Of a stretch of DNA of 64,000 nucleotides, positions 11,357-19,645 are shown piece by piece. Location: NCBI GenBank assembly GCA_023362775.1, contig JALMGJ010000017.1, forward strand, positions 21,409,501 to 21,473,500. Direction: 5' to 3'. The position numbers and the translations under genes were made by a program. Under the pieces are notes generated by a model. It saw only the letters and a program-made list of their open reading frames with translations. It searched no databases and was not told where the DNA came from. Within the stretch, counting starts at the first letter, position 1. Every line of letters starts with the position of its first letter. The stretch is from Charina bottae (taxonomy: Eukaryota > Chordata > Lepidosauria > Squamata > Charinaidae).

Positions 11357-12451
11357 ATGGGTTCTCCTGTGTCACCCATTGTGGCCAATTTATACATGGA
11401 AGAAGTGGAGAAGAAAGCACTCAACACATTCCAGGGAACGGTGCCCACCCACTGGTTTAGGTATGTGGATGACACCTGGGTCAAAATCAAGGCCCAGGAA
11501 GTACAGGCCTTCACGGACCATATAAACTCTATAGATGCCAACATTAGCTTCACCAGAGAAGACACCAAGGACAACAGACTGGCATTCCTAGACTGTGAAG
11601 TCCTCATTGGGACCGGTGGCAAGCTAGAAATAGGGATCTACAGGAAACCCACACACACAGATCAATATCTGATGTTTGACTCCCACCATCCACTGCAGCA
11701 CAAACTAGGAGTCATCAGGACATTGTCACACAGAGCAGAAACCATCCCCACCTCCATGGATTCCAAAAAGAATGAAAATCAGCACCTGAGAACAGCCCTG
11801 AAGGCCTGTGGATATCCAAATTGGGCCTTCACCAAATCTAAATCTACCAGACCTAAAACAGCGACAGATAGGGCTGAGACTCAGAGTAAACGAAAGAACC
11901 TGGTCATTCCCTACATGGCTGGCGTGTCTGAAAAGATAAAACGGATATTTGGCAAACACCACATACCTGTATATTTCAAACCCACCAACACACTGAGACA
12001 GAGGCTTGTACACCCCAAAGATCAAACTCCAAAACACAAGAAAAGCAATGTAGTTTATGCAATCCAGTGCAGTGAGGAGTGCTCTGAACTCTACATTGGA
12101 GAAACCAAACAACCTATGTACAGGAGGATGGCCCAACACAGGAGAAATAACACCACAGGACCAGAGTCAGCAGTTTATCTTCATCTAAAAGAAAAAGGAC
12201 ACTCATTTGAGGACATTAATGTTCACATTTTAGACAGAGAAGATAGGTGGTTTGAGAGAGGGGTCAAGGAATCCATTTATGCCAACTTGGAAAATCCTTC
12301 CTTGAATAGAGGTGGGGGCCTCAGGCACAAACTCTCCCCCATCTTCCTCCCCGTTTTGTCTTCTGTGCCTAGGAAGATTAAGACCATTTCAGAAGCTCAA
12401 CAGCAGCATGGTGATTTTAACGACCCTCCTTTAGATGATAAAAGGACTTAA
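11357..12451 (+). CDS. PLE RT C-terminal half plus GIY-YIG endonuclease (right arm copy)
   Basis: The plus-strand ORF of 364 codons starts at RT motif B (MGSPVSPIVANLY) and includes the catalytic YVDD at 11462-11473, the thumb region and the GIY-YIG domain (VVYAIQC to LYIGETK). It ends after LDDKRT with TAA. The finger and motif A parts of RT are absent, so the ATG at 11357 is probably only an internal methionine. The frame has no internal stop, which together with the near-identity to the left arm indicates a young insertion. Confidence 0.87.
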   Translation: MGSPVSPIVANLYMEEVEKKALNTFQGTVPTHWFRYVDDTWVKIKAQEVQAFTDHINSIDANISFTREDTKDNRLAFLDCEVLIGTGGKLEIGIYRKPTHTDQYLMFDSHHPLQHKLGVIRTLSHRAETIPTSMDSKKNENQHLRTALKACGYPNWAFTKSKSTRPKTATDRAETQSKRKNLVIPYMAGVSEKIKRIFGKHHIPVYFKPTNTLRQRLVHPKDQTPKHKKSNVVYAIQCSEECSELYIGETKQPMYRRMAQHRRNNTTGPESAVYLHLKEKGHSFEDINVHILDREDRWFERGVKESIYANLENPSLNRGGGLRHKLSPIFLPVLSSVPRKIKTISEAQQQHGDFNDPPLDDKRT

Positions 12452-12548
12452 AAATTACATCTCAATATAACCATGACCTAGCCCCAGGTGTAAGGTCACA
12501 CAGCTACCTAGGAACATATTTAGGATTCCCTTACCAACTTTGCTCAGA

Positions 12549-12579
12549 CTGAAGAAGCTCCTTGGATAAGGAGCGAAAC
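12549..12579 (+). ncRNA. hammerhead-like core in PLE terminal region (right arm)
   Basis: This is the plus-strand counterpart of the motif at 10124-10154, with the same CTGAAGA, 5-bp stem and GAAACGT. Confidence 0.5.
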
Positions 12580-12642
12580 GTTTCTACTAAGAAAATAGAA
12601 ATCCAGTTGACATGATTCAAGCTACAGACAACTTAATTAACT

Positions 12643-13539
12643 ATGTGTAGATTTGGTGCTTTAGGGAAAGTTCTGTATGAATTTTCGGCTACAATATCAA
12701 AATAGTGTTGGGTCAGCCCATTTTCAGATTTAGAAAACTAGATTTCACTTAGAGATTGGAATGTTCATAAAGATACCTATGATCACATTGTGGGAGTACA
12801 AATAGAAGCATCTTTTTAAAGTCAGAACCTAATCATACATATATATTAAGAAGAGTGGCTCCCTTAGAGCAAATTTTCATGCAATGTCATTTTTCCTTGG
12901 AAACGCATTAGGAAGGAAACATGTTTGTCTAGAAGGCCCACTTTAGGAATTGCATTACCAAAGTGATTGTAATAAACTCTCCCTCTTCAAGGGCACCCTT
13001 ATATTCTGGGATTACATTGCAAATCTCAGTACAAATTCTGGAACTAAAACCTTCAAGTGTTGAATATTAGATGCTATTTATAATTTCCCTACAGCCCTAG
13101 TTTTTGAGAGGTTCCTTAGGGGAAAAACTTAAAATATAATTGGAGCTCAATCACCTTGGTGCTCCATTTGCAGGAGGGGAGGCCAGGAAGCACATTTTGG
13201 CCCCAGTACTCTGGGATAGCCTCCCTCTTGGCCAGACCTGCCCCTTAAGTTCTTGGCTTCTGGAAGTTAAAATGGAGCTCTTATATAGAGCATTTGGAGA
13301 TGTTAGCAGAACTTTGCCATCTGTTATGCAGGTATATTGTGTAACTGTTGCTCTGTGTTTGTATTTTACATGGATGTTTTAATACTTCGATTGTATGGTT
13401 TTTATTATTAATGCCAGGAGTCTTGGAGGATTCAACAGCAGATTGATTGATTGAATGGTTTTGTTCCACTCTTTCATGCAAACATCAGTTTTGGAAGAGC
13501 TCTCTAGGAAAATCTGCCATATAAAAACTAATAGAAAAG
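12643..13539. other. mostly unassigned DNA with a possible old LINE 3' fragment at 13140-13450
   Basis: From about 13140 a plus-strand reading (HILAPVLWDSLPL) resembles the C-terminal SAVAPALWNxLP region of L2 proteins. A T-rich tail with GATTGATTGATTGA near 13442 follows. The match is weak and the copy old. The remaining sequence shows nothing recognisable. Confidence 0.4.
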
Positions 13540-13547
13540 GACTAAGG

Positions 13548-14217
13548 CATAGCTTTCCAAACTCTGTGTCGCGACACAATACTGCAGAGCTTTCCAAACT
13601 TTTCATGTTGGTGACACACTTTTTAGACATGCATCATTTCGCGACACACTCTTACAGCAGGGCACAAGGCAGGCACTGGGACCTGCGTGGAATCACAGCA
13701 GGTTTGGAGGCAGCAAGGCAGAAGGCAGGCACTAGGACCTGCGCGGAATCCTGGCAGGGCAGGTTTGGAGGCAGCAAGGGACAAGGCAGGCACTAGGACC
13801 TGCGCGGAATCCTGGCAGGGCTCGGAGGCAGCAGCAGCTGTGACACACCCAGACACTGCAGTCGACACACTAACGTGTCCCAACACACAGTTTGGAAAGC
13901 TCTGCAACACTGTGTCGCCTGCGGGGCCCAGGTGTGTCATGTCAAAACCCAGAAGCGCTGATTGTGTGCCGCGGCGGGGGCGGGCCATCAACGCTTCCAG
14001 GTTTTTGCATGGCACACCAGGACACTGCTGCCGCCACCGCTGCGGCGCGCAAAAATCCGAAAGCACTGCGGTGGCGGTGCGCGAAAACCCAGAAGCGCTG
14101 CCACCACCGCCGCGGCGCTTTTGGGTTTTTGCGTGCCATGGCAGTGGCGGCGGTGCTTCCGGGTTTTTGCGCGCCGCCGTTGGTGTGTTGCCGATGGGAA
14201 AAGTTTGGAAAGCCCTG
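13548..14217. mobile_element. hAT MITE, family 1 outer copy (GC-rich subtype), host of a nested MITE
   Basis: The termini are CATAGCTTTCCAAACT and AGTTTGGAAAGCCCTG, with a perfect 8-bp TSD GACTAAGG at 13540-13547 and 14218-14225. The interior is very GC-rich (GCGGCGG triplets, GTTGGTGTGTTGCC near the 3' end), like the copy at 26940-27180. A second family-1 element is inserted 37 bp inside its left end. It is non-coding; apparent ORFs here are GC-rich artefacts. Confidence 0.9.
13585..13904. mobile_element. hAT MITE, family 1 inner copy (minisatellite subtype)
   Basis: The termini CAGAGCTTTCCAAACT and AGTTTGGAAAGCTCTG are flanked by the 8-bp TSD CAATACTG (13577-13584) / CAACACTG (13905-13912), one mismatch. 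The interior is the reverse orientation of the 8931-9182 copy. It carries about three, not two, of the 55-60 bp units built around GGCAGGCACTAGGACCTGCG. Confidence 0.9.
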
Positions 14218-14225
14218 GACTAAGG

Positions 14226-14586
14226 CATAAACTACATCTGTCTTACATTTTAATTATTTACAGTCAGTATAAACCCTAACAAAGAAGCATGATAATCAAG
14301 CTATTCTAGCATAATTTGCATGCATATTAATTTATACAAGCAACTCTTGACAAAGCAAGAATAGGTATACTAATTTGCAGTAAGTGACTTTTCAGGAAGA
14401 GCTGGAAATCATAAGGGAGTGGACTGGAGAATGAAAACATCATATGGTGGTTTAAAATAAGGTATAAGAATACAGGAAACACAATGGAGTATACTAAAAT
14501 AAACCCATTTTTAAATTGCTCAGTTCTGTAACCCCACCCCAAACTTGTAAGCTGAAAATATTAAGAGTGTCCTGATGAAATAAAGA
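14226..14586. other. unassigned AT-rich DNA
   Basis: No repeat or coding signal is recognised in this 360-bp interval. Confidence 0.4.
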
Positions 14587-14840
14587 TGGTGCTCTTGATT
14601 ATGTGTCTTCAAGTTGGTGTCAACTCGTAGCAATCACATACATAGATATTCTCCATAACGATCTGTCCCTAATTTGGCCATTTAAGTCTTCCAATGGTGT
14701 ACCCATTGCCACTGTAACTGAGTACATCCACCTTGCTGCTGATTGTCCTCTTCTTCTCTTTCCTTCCAGCCTTCCCAGCATTAGAGTCTTCTTCCGAGAG
14801 CTAGGTCTTTGCATAATGTGTCTGAAGTAGGATAATTTGA

Positions 14841-17012
14841 TTGGTCAGCCCCTGGCGACTAATGGACCCAATGAGGTTCCAGAAGGAGCTGGGGGTTATT
14901 TCCGAGGATCTACTGCACGGTCCAGCGGACGTCCTGGCCGCAGCCTGGAATAGGGAGGCGGCTGGGGCCTTGGACAGGATCACGCCTGTGCGGCCTCTCT
15001 TGCCACATCTGACCCGATACTCCCCATGGTTTACAGAGGAGTTGAGGGTCTTGAAGAGGGCTAAGAGACGCCTAGAACGCTGCTGGAGAAAAACAAAGAC
15101 TGAATCTGACCGAACACAAGCTAGAGCCGCGGTTAAGGCCTACCTTGTGGCGGTAAGAGCGGCGAAACGTCTATATTTCTCCGCTCTTATTGCATCCGCA
15201 GAATGCCGCCCGACGGCCCTGTTTAAGATAACACGATCTCTTCTGGGTAAGGTGGAGTCTGTGACCCACCTGCAGGGCCTTGCGGAAGAATTTTCTGAGC
15301 ATCTGCAGGATAAAATCGCTCAGATTCGATCTAGGTTGGACTCCAAGCGTGAAGCAGAGCCTGGGGAGATGCCAAGGGAACGTCATTACCCGGTTATCTG
15401 GGATCGGTTTGATCCTGTTGGGCCTAAGGAAGTGGACAGGATCCTCCGGACTGTAAAGGCCACCACATGCCATCTAGACCCTTGCCCTTCCTGGCTGGTG
15501 CAAGCAGCCAGGGAGGTGACATGTGGTTGGGTCCAGGCGATGGTTAATATATCTCTGGAGGAGGGGGTGTTTCCGGATGCCTTCAAGGAGGCGCTGGTGC
15601 ACCCCCTACTCAAGAAACCATCACTGGACCCTACTATATTGGACAATTTTCGTCCTGTCTCCCACCTCCCCTTTTTGGGGAAGGTGGTTGAGAAGGTGGT
15701 GGCATTACAACTCCAGAGGATTCTGGATGAAACGGATTATCTGGACCCCTTTCAGTCGGGTTTCAGGCTGGGATACGGGGTGGAAACTGCATTGGTCGCG
15801 CTTATGGATGATCTCTGGCGAGAGCGGGATGGAGGGAGTGCGTCCATCCTGGCTCTCCTCGATCTCTCAGCGGCTTTCGATACCATCGACCATGGTATCC
15901 TTTTGGGACGACTCAAGGAGTTGGGGGTGGCTGGCGTAGTTTTGCGCTGGTTCACCTCCTTCCTCTGGGGCCGGTCCCAATCGGTAGTAATAGGAGATGA
16001 GAGATCCAGCTCTCGCCCCCTCGTCTGTGGGGTGCCACAGGGTTCGGTTCTGTCACCTCTCCTATTTAATATCTATATGAAACCGCTGGGTGAGATCATC
16101 CGTCGCCATGGGATGAGATACCATCAATATGCTGATGATACACAGTTGTACATCTCCATCCCAGGTGAAGTAAGTGATGCAGTGGCCGCCCTTTCTCAGT
16201 CCCTGGAGGCTGTGGGGGTCTGGATGGGGAACAACAGGTTTCAGCTGAACCCTGGTAAGACGGAGTGGCTGTGGATTGATGGTTCTTCTGGATCTGGGAA
16301 ATTATCATCTTTGGTTCTGAATGGGGTTGCACTTCCCAATTCAGAATCAGTGCGGAACCTGGGGGTCCTTCTGGACTCACGGCTTCTGCTCGAGGAGAAG
16401 GTGGCAGCCGTGGCCAGAAGGGGCTTTGCGCAGCTTCGTGTTGTGCGCCAGTTACGCCCTTTCCTGGATCAGGAGTCCCTCCGTACAGTCACTCATGCCC
16501 TGGTCATCTCCCATATAGACTACTGCAATGCGCTTTACATGGGGCTACCCTTGAAGAGTATCCGGAAGCTCCAATTGGTCCAGAATGCGGCTGCACGCGC
16601 AGCTATTGGTGCCCCTAGATCGGCCCATGTGACACCTCTGCTACGCCAGCTGCACTGGGTGCGAGTATGCTTCCGGGTGCAATTCAAGGTGTTGATTTTG
16701 ACCTTTAAAGTCCAACATAGCATGGGACCAGGGTATCTGAGGGACCGCCTCATCCCTATAACTTCAAACCGTCCCACTCGATTATGTAGAGAGGGCATGC
16801 TTCGGACCCCGTCGGTAAGGGAGTTTCGGTTGACGGGGTCCAGGGGGCGCGCCTTCTCGGCAGTGGCACCTGCCCTTTGGAATATTTTGCCCCCGGAGGT
16901 GAGGCAGGCCCCATCACTCCTGTCCTTCCGGAAGAATTTAAAGACCTGGTTTTGCCGCCTCACGTGGGACGGGAATAGGAATAGTTCCTCATGGGGATGG
17001 CTGGTGTCATAG
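14841..17012 (+). CDS. L2 reverse transcriptase, 723 codons, uninterrupted
   Basis: No stop occurs from the 5' junction to TAG near 17010. The landmarks in order are the linker (RLMDPMRFQKELGV), CHLDPCPSWLV, the RT finger block LDNFRPVSHLPFLGKVVEK, motif A LLDLSAAFDTIDH (about residue 338), motif B GVPQGSVLSPLLF (about 396), catalytic YADD (430-433), GKTEWLW, LGVLLDSR, HIDYCNALYMGLPLK, and a conserved C-terminus ending WNILPPEVR and SWGWL. The native protein would begin upstream with the endonuclease, so this lacks its own start. An intact frame this long suggests recent insertion, but the copy is not autonomous. Confidence 0.9.
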   Translation: MVSPWRLMDPMRFQKELGVISEDLLHGPADVLAAAWNREAAGALDRITPVRPLLPHLTRYSPWFTEELRVLKRAKRRLERCWRKTKTESDRTQARAAVKAYLVAVRAAKRLYFSALIASAECRPTALFKITRSLLGKVESVTHLQGLAEEFSEHLQDKIAQIRSRLDSKREAEPGEMPRERHYPVIWDRFDPVGPKEVDRILRTVKATTCHLDPCPSWLVQAAREVTCGWVQAMVNISLEEGVFPDAFKEALVHPLLKKPSLDPTILDNFRPVSHLPFLGKVVEKVVALQLQRILDETDYLDPFQSGFRLGYGVETALVALMDDLWRERDGGSASILALLDLSAAFDTIDHGILLGRLKELGVAGVVLRWFTSFLWGRSQSVVIGDERSSSRPLVCGVPQGSVLSPLLFNIYMKPLGEIIRRHGMRYHQYADDTQLYISIPGEVSDAVAALSQSLEAVGVWMGNNRFQLNPGKTEWLWIDGSSGSGKLSSLVLNGVALPNSESVRNLGVLLDSRLLLEEKVAAVARRGFAQLRVVRQLRPFLDQESLRTVTHALVISHIDYCNALYMGLPLKSIRKLQLVQNAAARAAIGAPRSAHVTPLLRQLHWVRVCFRVQFKVLILTFKVQHSMGPGYLRDRLIPITSNRPTRLCREGMLRTPSVREFRLTGSRGRAFSAVAPALWNILPPEVRQAPSLLSFRKNLKTWFCRLTWDGNRNSSSWGWLVS

Positions 17013-17177
17013 AGCCCTTTTAAGATCATGTTTTGCCCTCTTGGATTTTCTATTTAACTTATAATAAGTAATTATATATTGTATTTTTATTTTTTTTTAT
17101 AGTAGAATTTTAATCTCTATGTTTGTAAACCGCCCAGAGTCCCCTTTGGGGGAGATGGCGCGGTGATAAAAGTCCAA

Positions 17178-17363
17178 TAAATAAAATAAAATAAAATAAA
17201 ATAAAATAAAATAAAATAAAATAAAATAAAATAATAAAATAAAATAAAATAAAATAAAATAAAATAAAATAAAATAATAAAATAAAATAAAATAAAATAA
17301 AATAAAATAAAATAAAATAAAATAAAATAAAATAAAATAAAATAAAATAAAATAAAATAAATA
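17178..17363 (+). repeat. (AAATA)n tail expansion of L2
   Basis: About 185 bp of near-perfect AAATA pentamers begin at the L2 3' end, with two single-unit slips. The minus-strand ORFs across it (poly-FILFY) are artefacts. Confidence 0.95.
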
Positions 17364-18430
17364 GAGCTTGATCATTTGTGCTTGAAGTAAGAATTCTGGG
17401 CTGATTTGTTTGATGATCCATTGGTTTGTTTTATTGGCGGTCCATGTATTCTCAGGAGTCTTTCCAACACCAAAGTTCAAAAGTGTCAATACTCTTTCTA
17501 TCCTGGTTCTTCAAAATCCAACTTTCGCTTCCATAGAACGTCACAGTGAATAACATGGCTTGCACAATTCTGGTCTTTGTAGGTGTAGACACACTCTGAC
17601 ATCTGAATATATTTTCTAAGACCTTCATGACTGTTCTACCAAGTGCTAGTTTATGGTGTTTTTCTTGACTGCTTGTTTCCTTACTGTTGATGATTGATCC
17701 TAAAAGGCAGAAAATATTTAGCATTTTGATACCTTCATTGTCACTTCTAAGACTGGTTGTTGTCACTGTTGTCATTAGTTTGGTCTTCCTTATATTTAAT
17801 TTTAGTCCCATTTTGTCAATGTGCTCCCTGCCTTTTATTACAAGAGGTTGCAGACCCTTTGCATTTTCAGCTGTCAGAGTAGTGACATCAGCATAGTGCA
17901 GGTTATTGATATTTCTTCCTCAAATTTTTAAAACCACATTCATCTTCTTCCAATCTAGCTTCCCTTAATAAATATCCAGCATATAGGCTGGATAAAATAA
18001 GGGGAGAGTATACAGTCTTGTCTCACTCCTTTACACATCTTTATTTCCATCTTTAATGGCTTTACATATGTTGTTGTAATACTACTTCTTGTCTCTTCTG
18101 GCAGCTCTCCAAGACTCTTTGTTATGTTCTTTCTTGAGATTTTTGCTTTTCTTGGCTTTGACTTCTCTTTTTGGCAGTTTTTATGGTATTTTCTGACATC
18201 CAGTTTGCTTTCTTCTGTTTCTTCATCTTTGGCAGTCTGTTTTCACATTCATCCTTAAAAGCTTCTTTAAGTTCATTCCACAGTTCCTCTGGTTCTCTAT
18301 CAATGAGGTACTGGACTTCAAAGCAATGCCTGATGTTCTCCTTGGAAATGTTAGGTATATGCTCAAGATCAAATTGTGGAAACTGGTTGGCTTTCTTCTT
18401 CTTCTTTAGCTTAACGTGGAACTTGCACAT
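17364..18430 (-). pseudogene. RTE-like LINE protein remnants
   Basis: Two minus-strand segments keep reading frames: 18430-18122 (linker before RT, rich in K) and 17811-17452 (post-RT thumb region, with TKLMTTVTT, ESWILK and FELWCWK). The segment between is decayed, and the RT catalytic block is missing or unrecognisable. The 3' continuation lies beyond the inserted L2 at 14620-14838. Confidence 0.7.
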
Positions 18431-18524
18431 GAGCAGTTTGTGATCTGCTCCATAGTCAGCACCTGGTCATGTCTTTGATGCTATAACTGAGCTCCTTCAC
18501 TACTTTTTAACAGTGGTGCTCTTG

Positions 18525-18839
18525 GTTGGTTAAAAATTCATTATTGCATGTGCTGATAGTTATTAAAATTAACTCTTGATATTTGTTTATAAACCAATAT
18601 AGATCCAATGCAGACACTGAGAATCACTAATATATATAGGTTAGGTGACCTGGACCAATTATATTACAGACTGCTGATTGTTGTTGCCAAAACTAAAGAA
18701 TCTTCAACAATGGTATCATATCCTAACCTTGCCATTTTGTGGGTTTTCCATAAATCATCTCCAAAAGTCTATTTCCTATGTCTCTTGTGCTAGTCTCTTA
18801 CAGGAGACAAAGTGGTATCTCTATTTTATAGGAATGCTT
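18525..18839. other. unassigned DNA
   Basis: About 315 bp after the RTE TSD; I recognise nothing in it. Confidence 0.35.
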
Positions 18840-19060
18840 CAAAGAATCATAGAGTAGATGAAGACTTTAAACTATTGAGTCCAAACTTGCTCAGTACAAA
18901 AATCCAAATCAAAGTATACCCAACAAATATCTATCCAACCTATATTTAATATATCCTATGAAATCAAGACCACCATCATCTTAGATAGTTGATTCTTCTG
19001 TTTCATCTGTTGCCATTCCCTGTAGCAATTTCTTCATAACAATATGAAAAGTACAGTTCC
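18840..19060 (-). mobile_element. CR1-type LINE 3' fragment, old
   Basis: The segment opens with AATCATAGAGTAGATG, the reverse complement of the ATTCTATG-type CR1 terminus. It continues with a degraded GTCCAAACTTGCTCAG..AAATCC block, a weak version of the fragment at 63365-63640. Confidence 0.5.
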
Positions 19061-19300
19061 ATGGGTCATCTCAATACATATCTCTTTATTCTGTTTTCCT
19101 TTTAATGATGGAGTCATTTGTTGATTTTAATATTGTTTCCTCATTCCATAGGAAAAAAATTAAATCATGCAAAGCTAAGAAAGCAACTCTGAACATTCTA
19201 TGGCTGCAATTATTTAATTACGCTACTGTATGTACCTAACACAATGAATATAAGTATAAGTATAAATATAATATATAATATAAATATAAATATAAATATA

Positions 19301-19550
19301 AGCCAGTTTGGTCTAGTGGTTAAGGCAACGGACTAGAAACCAGGAGTATGTGAGTTCTAGTCCCGCCTTAGGCATGGAAGCCGGCTGGGTGAACTTGGGC
19401 CAGTCACTCTCTCACAGCCCAACTTACCCCACAGGGTTGTTGTTGTGGGGAAAATAGGAGGAGGAAGGAGTATTTGGTATGTTCGCCGCCTTGAGTTATT
19501 TATAAAAATAATAAAGGCGGGATATAAAATAAATACATACATAAATAAAA
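19301..19550 (+). mobile_element. tRNA-derived SINE
   Basis: It begins AGCCAGTTTGGTCTAGTGGTTAAGG (A-box region), with a B-box-like GAGTTCTAGTCCC at about 19352. A conserved core GGGCCAGTCACTCTCTCACAG follows, then a 3' part GAGTTATTTATAAAAATAATAAAGGCGGGATATAAA with an ATAAATA tail. A related tail occurs at 56680 and a related head at 42214. It sits in a TAAATA-rich tract, so the TSD cannot be resolved. Confidence 0.85.
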
Positions 19551-19551
19551 T

Positions 19552-19645
19552 ATCTTTTGGAAATCATAGGATTTGGAAAGAACTGGAATGGTCTAGGTTC
19601 ATCCTTCTGTCTACTCACATAATTCCAGTTAGGAGAAACCACAGA
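19552..19645 (-). mobile_element. possible CR1 3' end fragment
   Basis: AAATCATAGGATTTGGAAAGAACTGGAATGGTCTAGGTTCATCC resembles the reverse complement of a CR1 terminus. It is short and degraded. Confidence 0.35.

Larger units (their letters stand above)
10040..12628. mobile_element. Penelope-like element inserted as a head-to-head inverted pair
   Basis: One 14-bp TSD (CAACTTAATTAACT at 10026-10039 and 12629-12642) encloses two copies of the same PLE in opposite orientation. The minus copy lies at left, the plus copy at right, with 5' ends at the centre. The inverted arms (about 10072-11242 and 11460-12631) differ at only a handful of sites. Both copies are 5' truncated, in or just before RT motif C, and both keep the GIY-YIG endonuclease. 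The left copy has a full 3' end, while the right copy lacks the last roughly 32-35 nt. A single TSD around both copies implies one integration event, not two independent ones. Confidence 0.92.
14839..17363 (+). mobile_element. L2-group LINE, 5'-truncated, open RT frame, inserted in the RTE element
   Basis: The insertion junctions are exact. The RTE frame on the minus strand reads ...QMIKL at the right edge and KLSYFRHIM at the left edge, contiguous without a target duplication. The L2 starts after the endonuclease, has one long ORF, a 3' end with CGCCCAGAGTCCC near 17131, and an expanded AAATA tail. Lack of an appreciable TSD fits L2/CR1-type integration. Confidence 0.92.
14598..18513 (-). 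mobile_element. RTE-clade (BovB-like) LINE, split by an L2 insertion
   Basis: An 11-bp TSD TGGTGCTCTTG (14587-14597 and 18514-18524) encloses a minus-strand RTE-type LINE. Its 3' part is 14598-14838 and the rest 17364-18513. Protein landmarks on the minus strand, 5' to 3', are a K-rich linker with REPEELWNELKEA (near 18290), LKLNIRKTKLM, the FCLLGSIINS block, FYGSESWILK, FELWCWK, TNQWIIKQISPEF, and beyond the L2 LMLGRLEGKRRRGQ. RT motifs A to C are absent and frameshifts abound, so it is dead. Removing the L2 restores contiguous homology. Confidence 0.85.

Noticed and set aside
13623..14279. Several overlapping A/G/R-rich ORFs
   Set aside because: All lie in GC-rich hAT MITE interiors on both strands; no transposase homology.
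17097..17489. Minus-strand ORF of 130 codons with FILFY repeats
   Set aside because: Translation of the AAATA microsatellite.
19301..19372. tRNA-like A and B boxes suggesting a tRNA gene
   Set aside because: No complete cloverleaf; the sequence continues into a SINE core and tail repeated elsewhere in the window.
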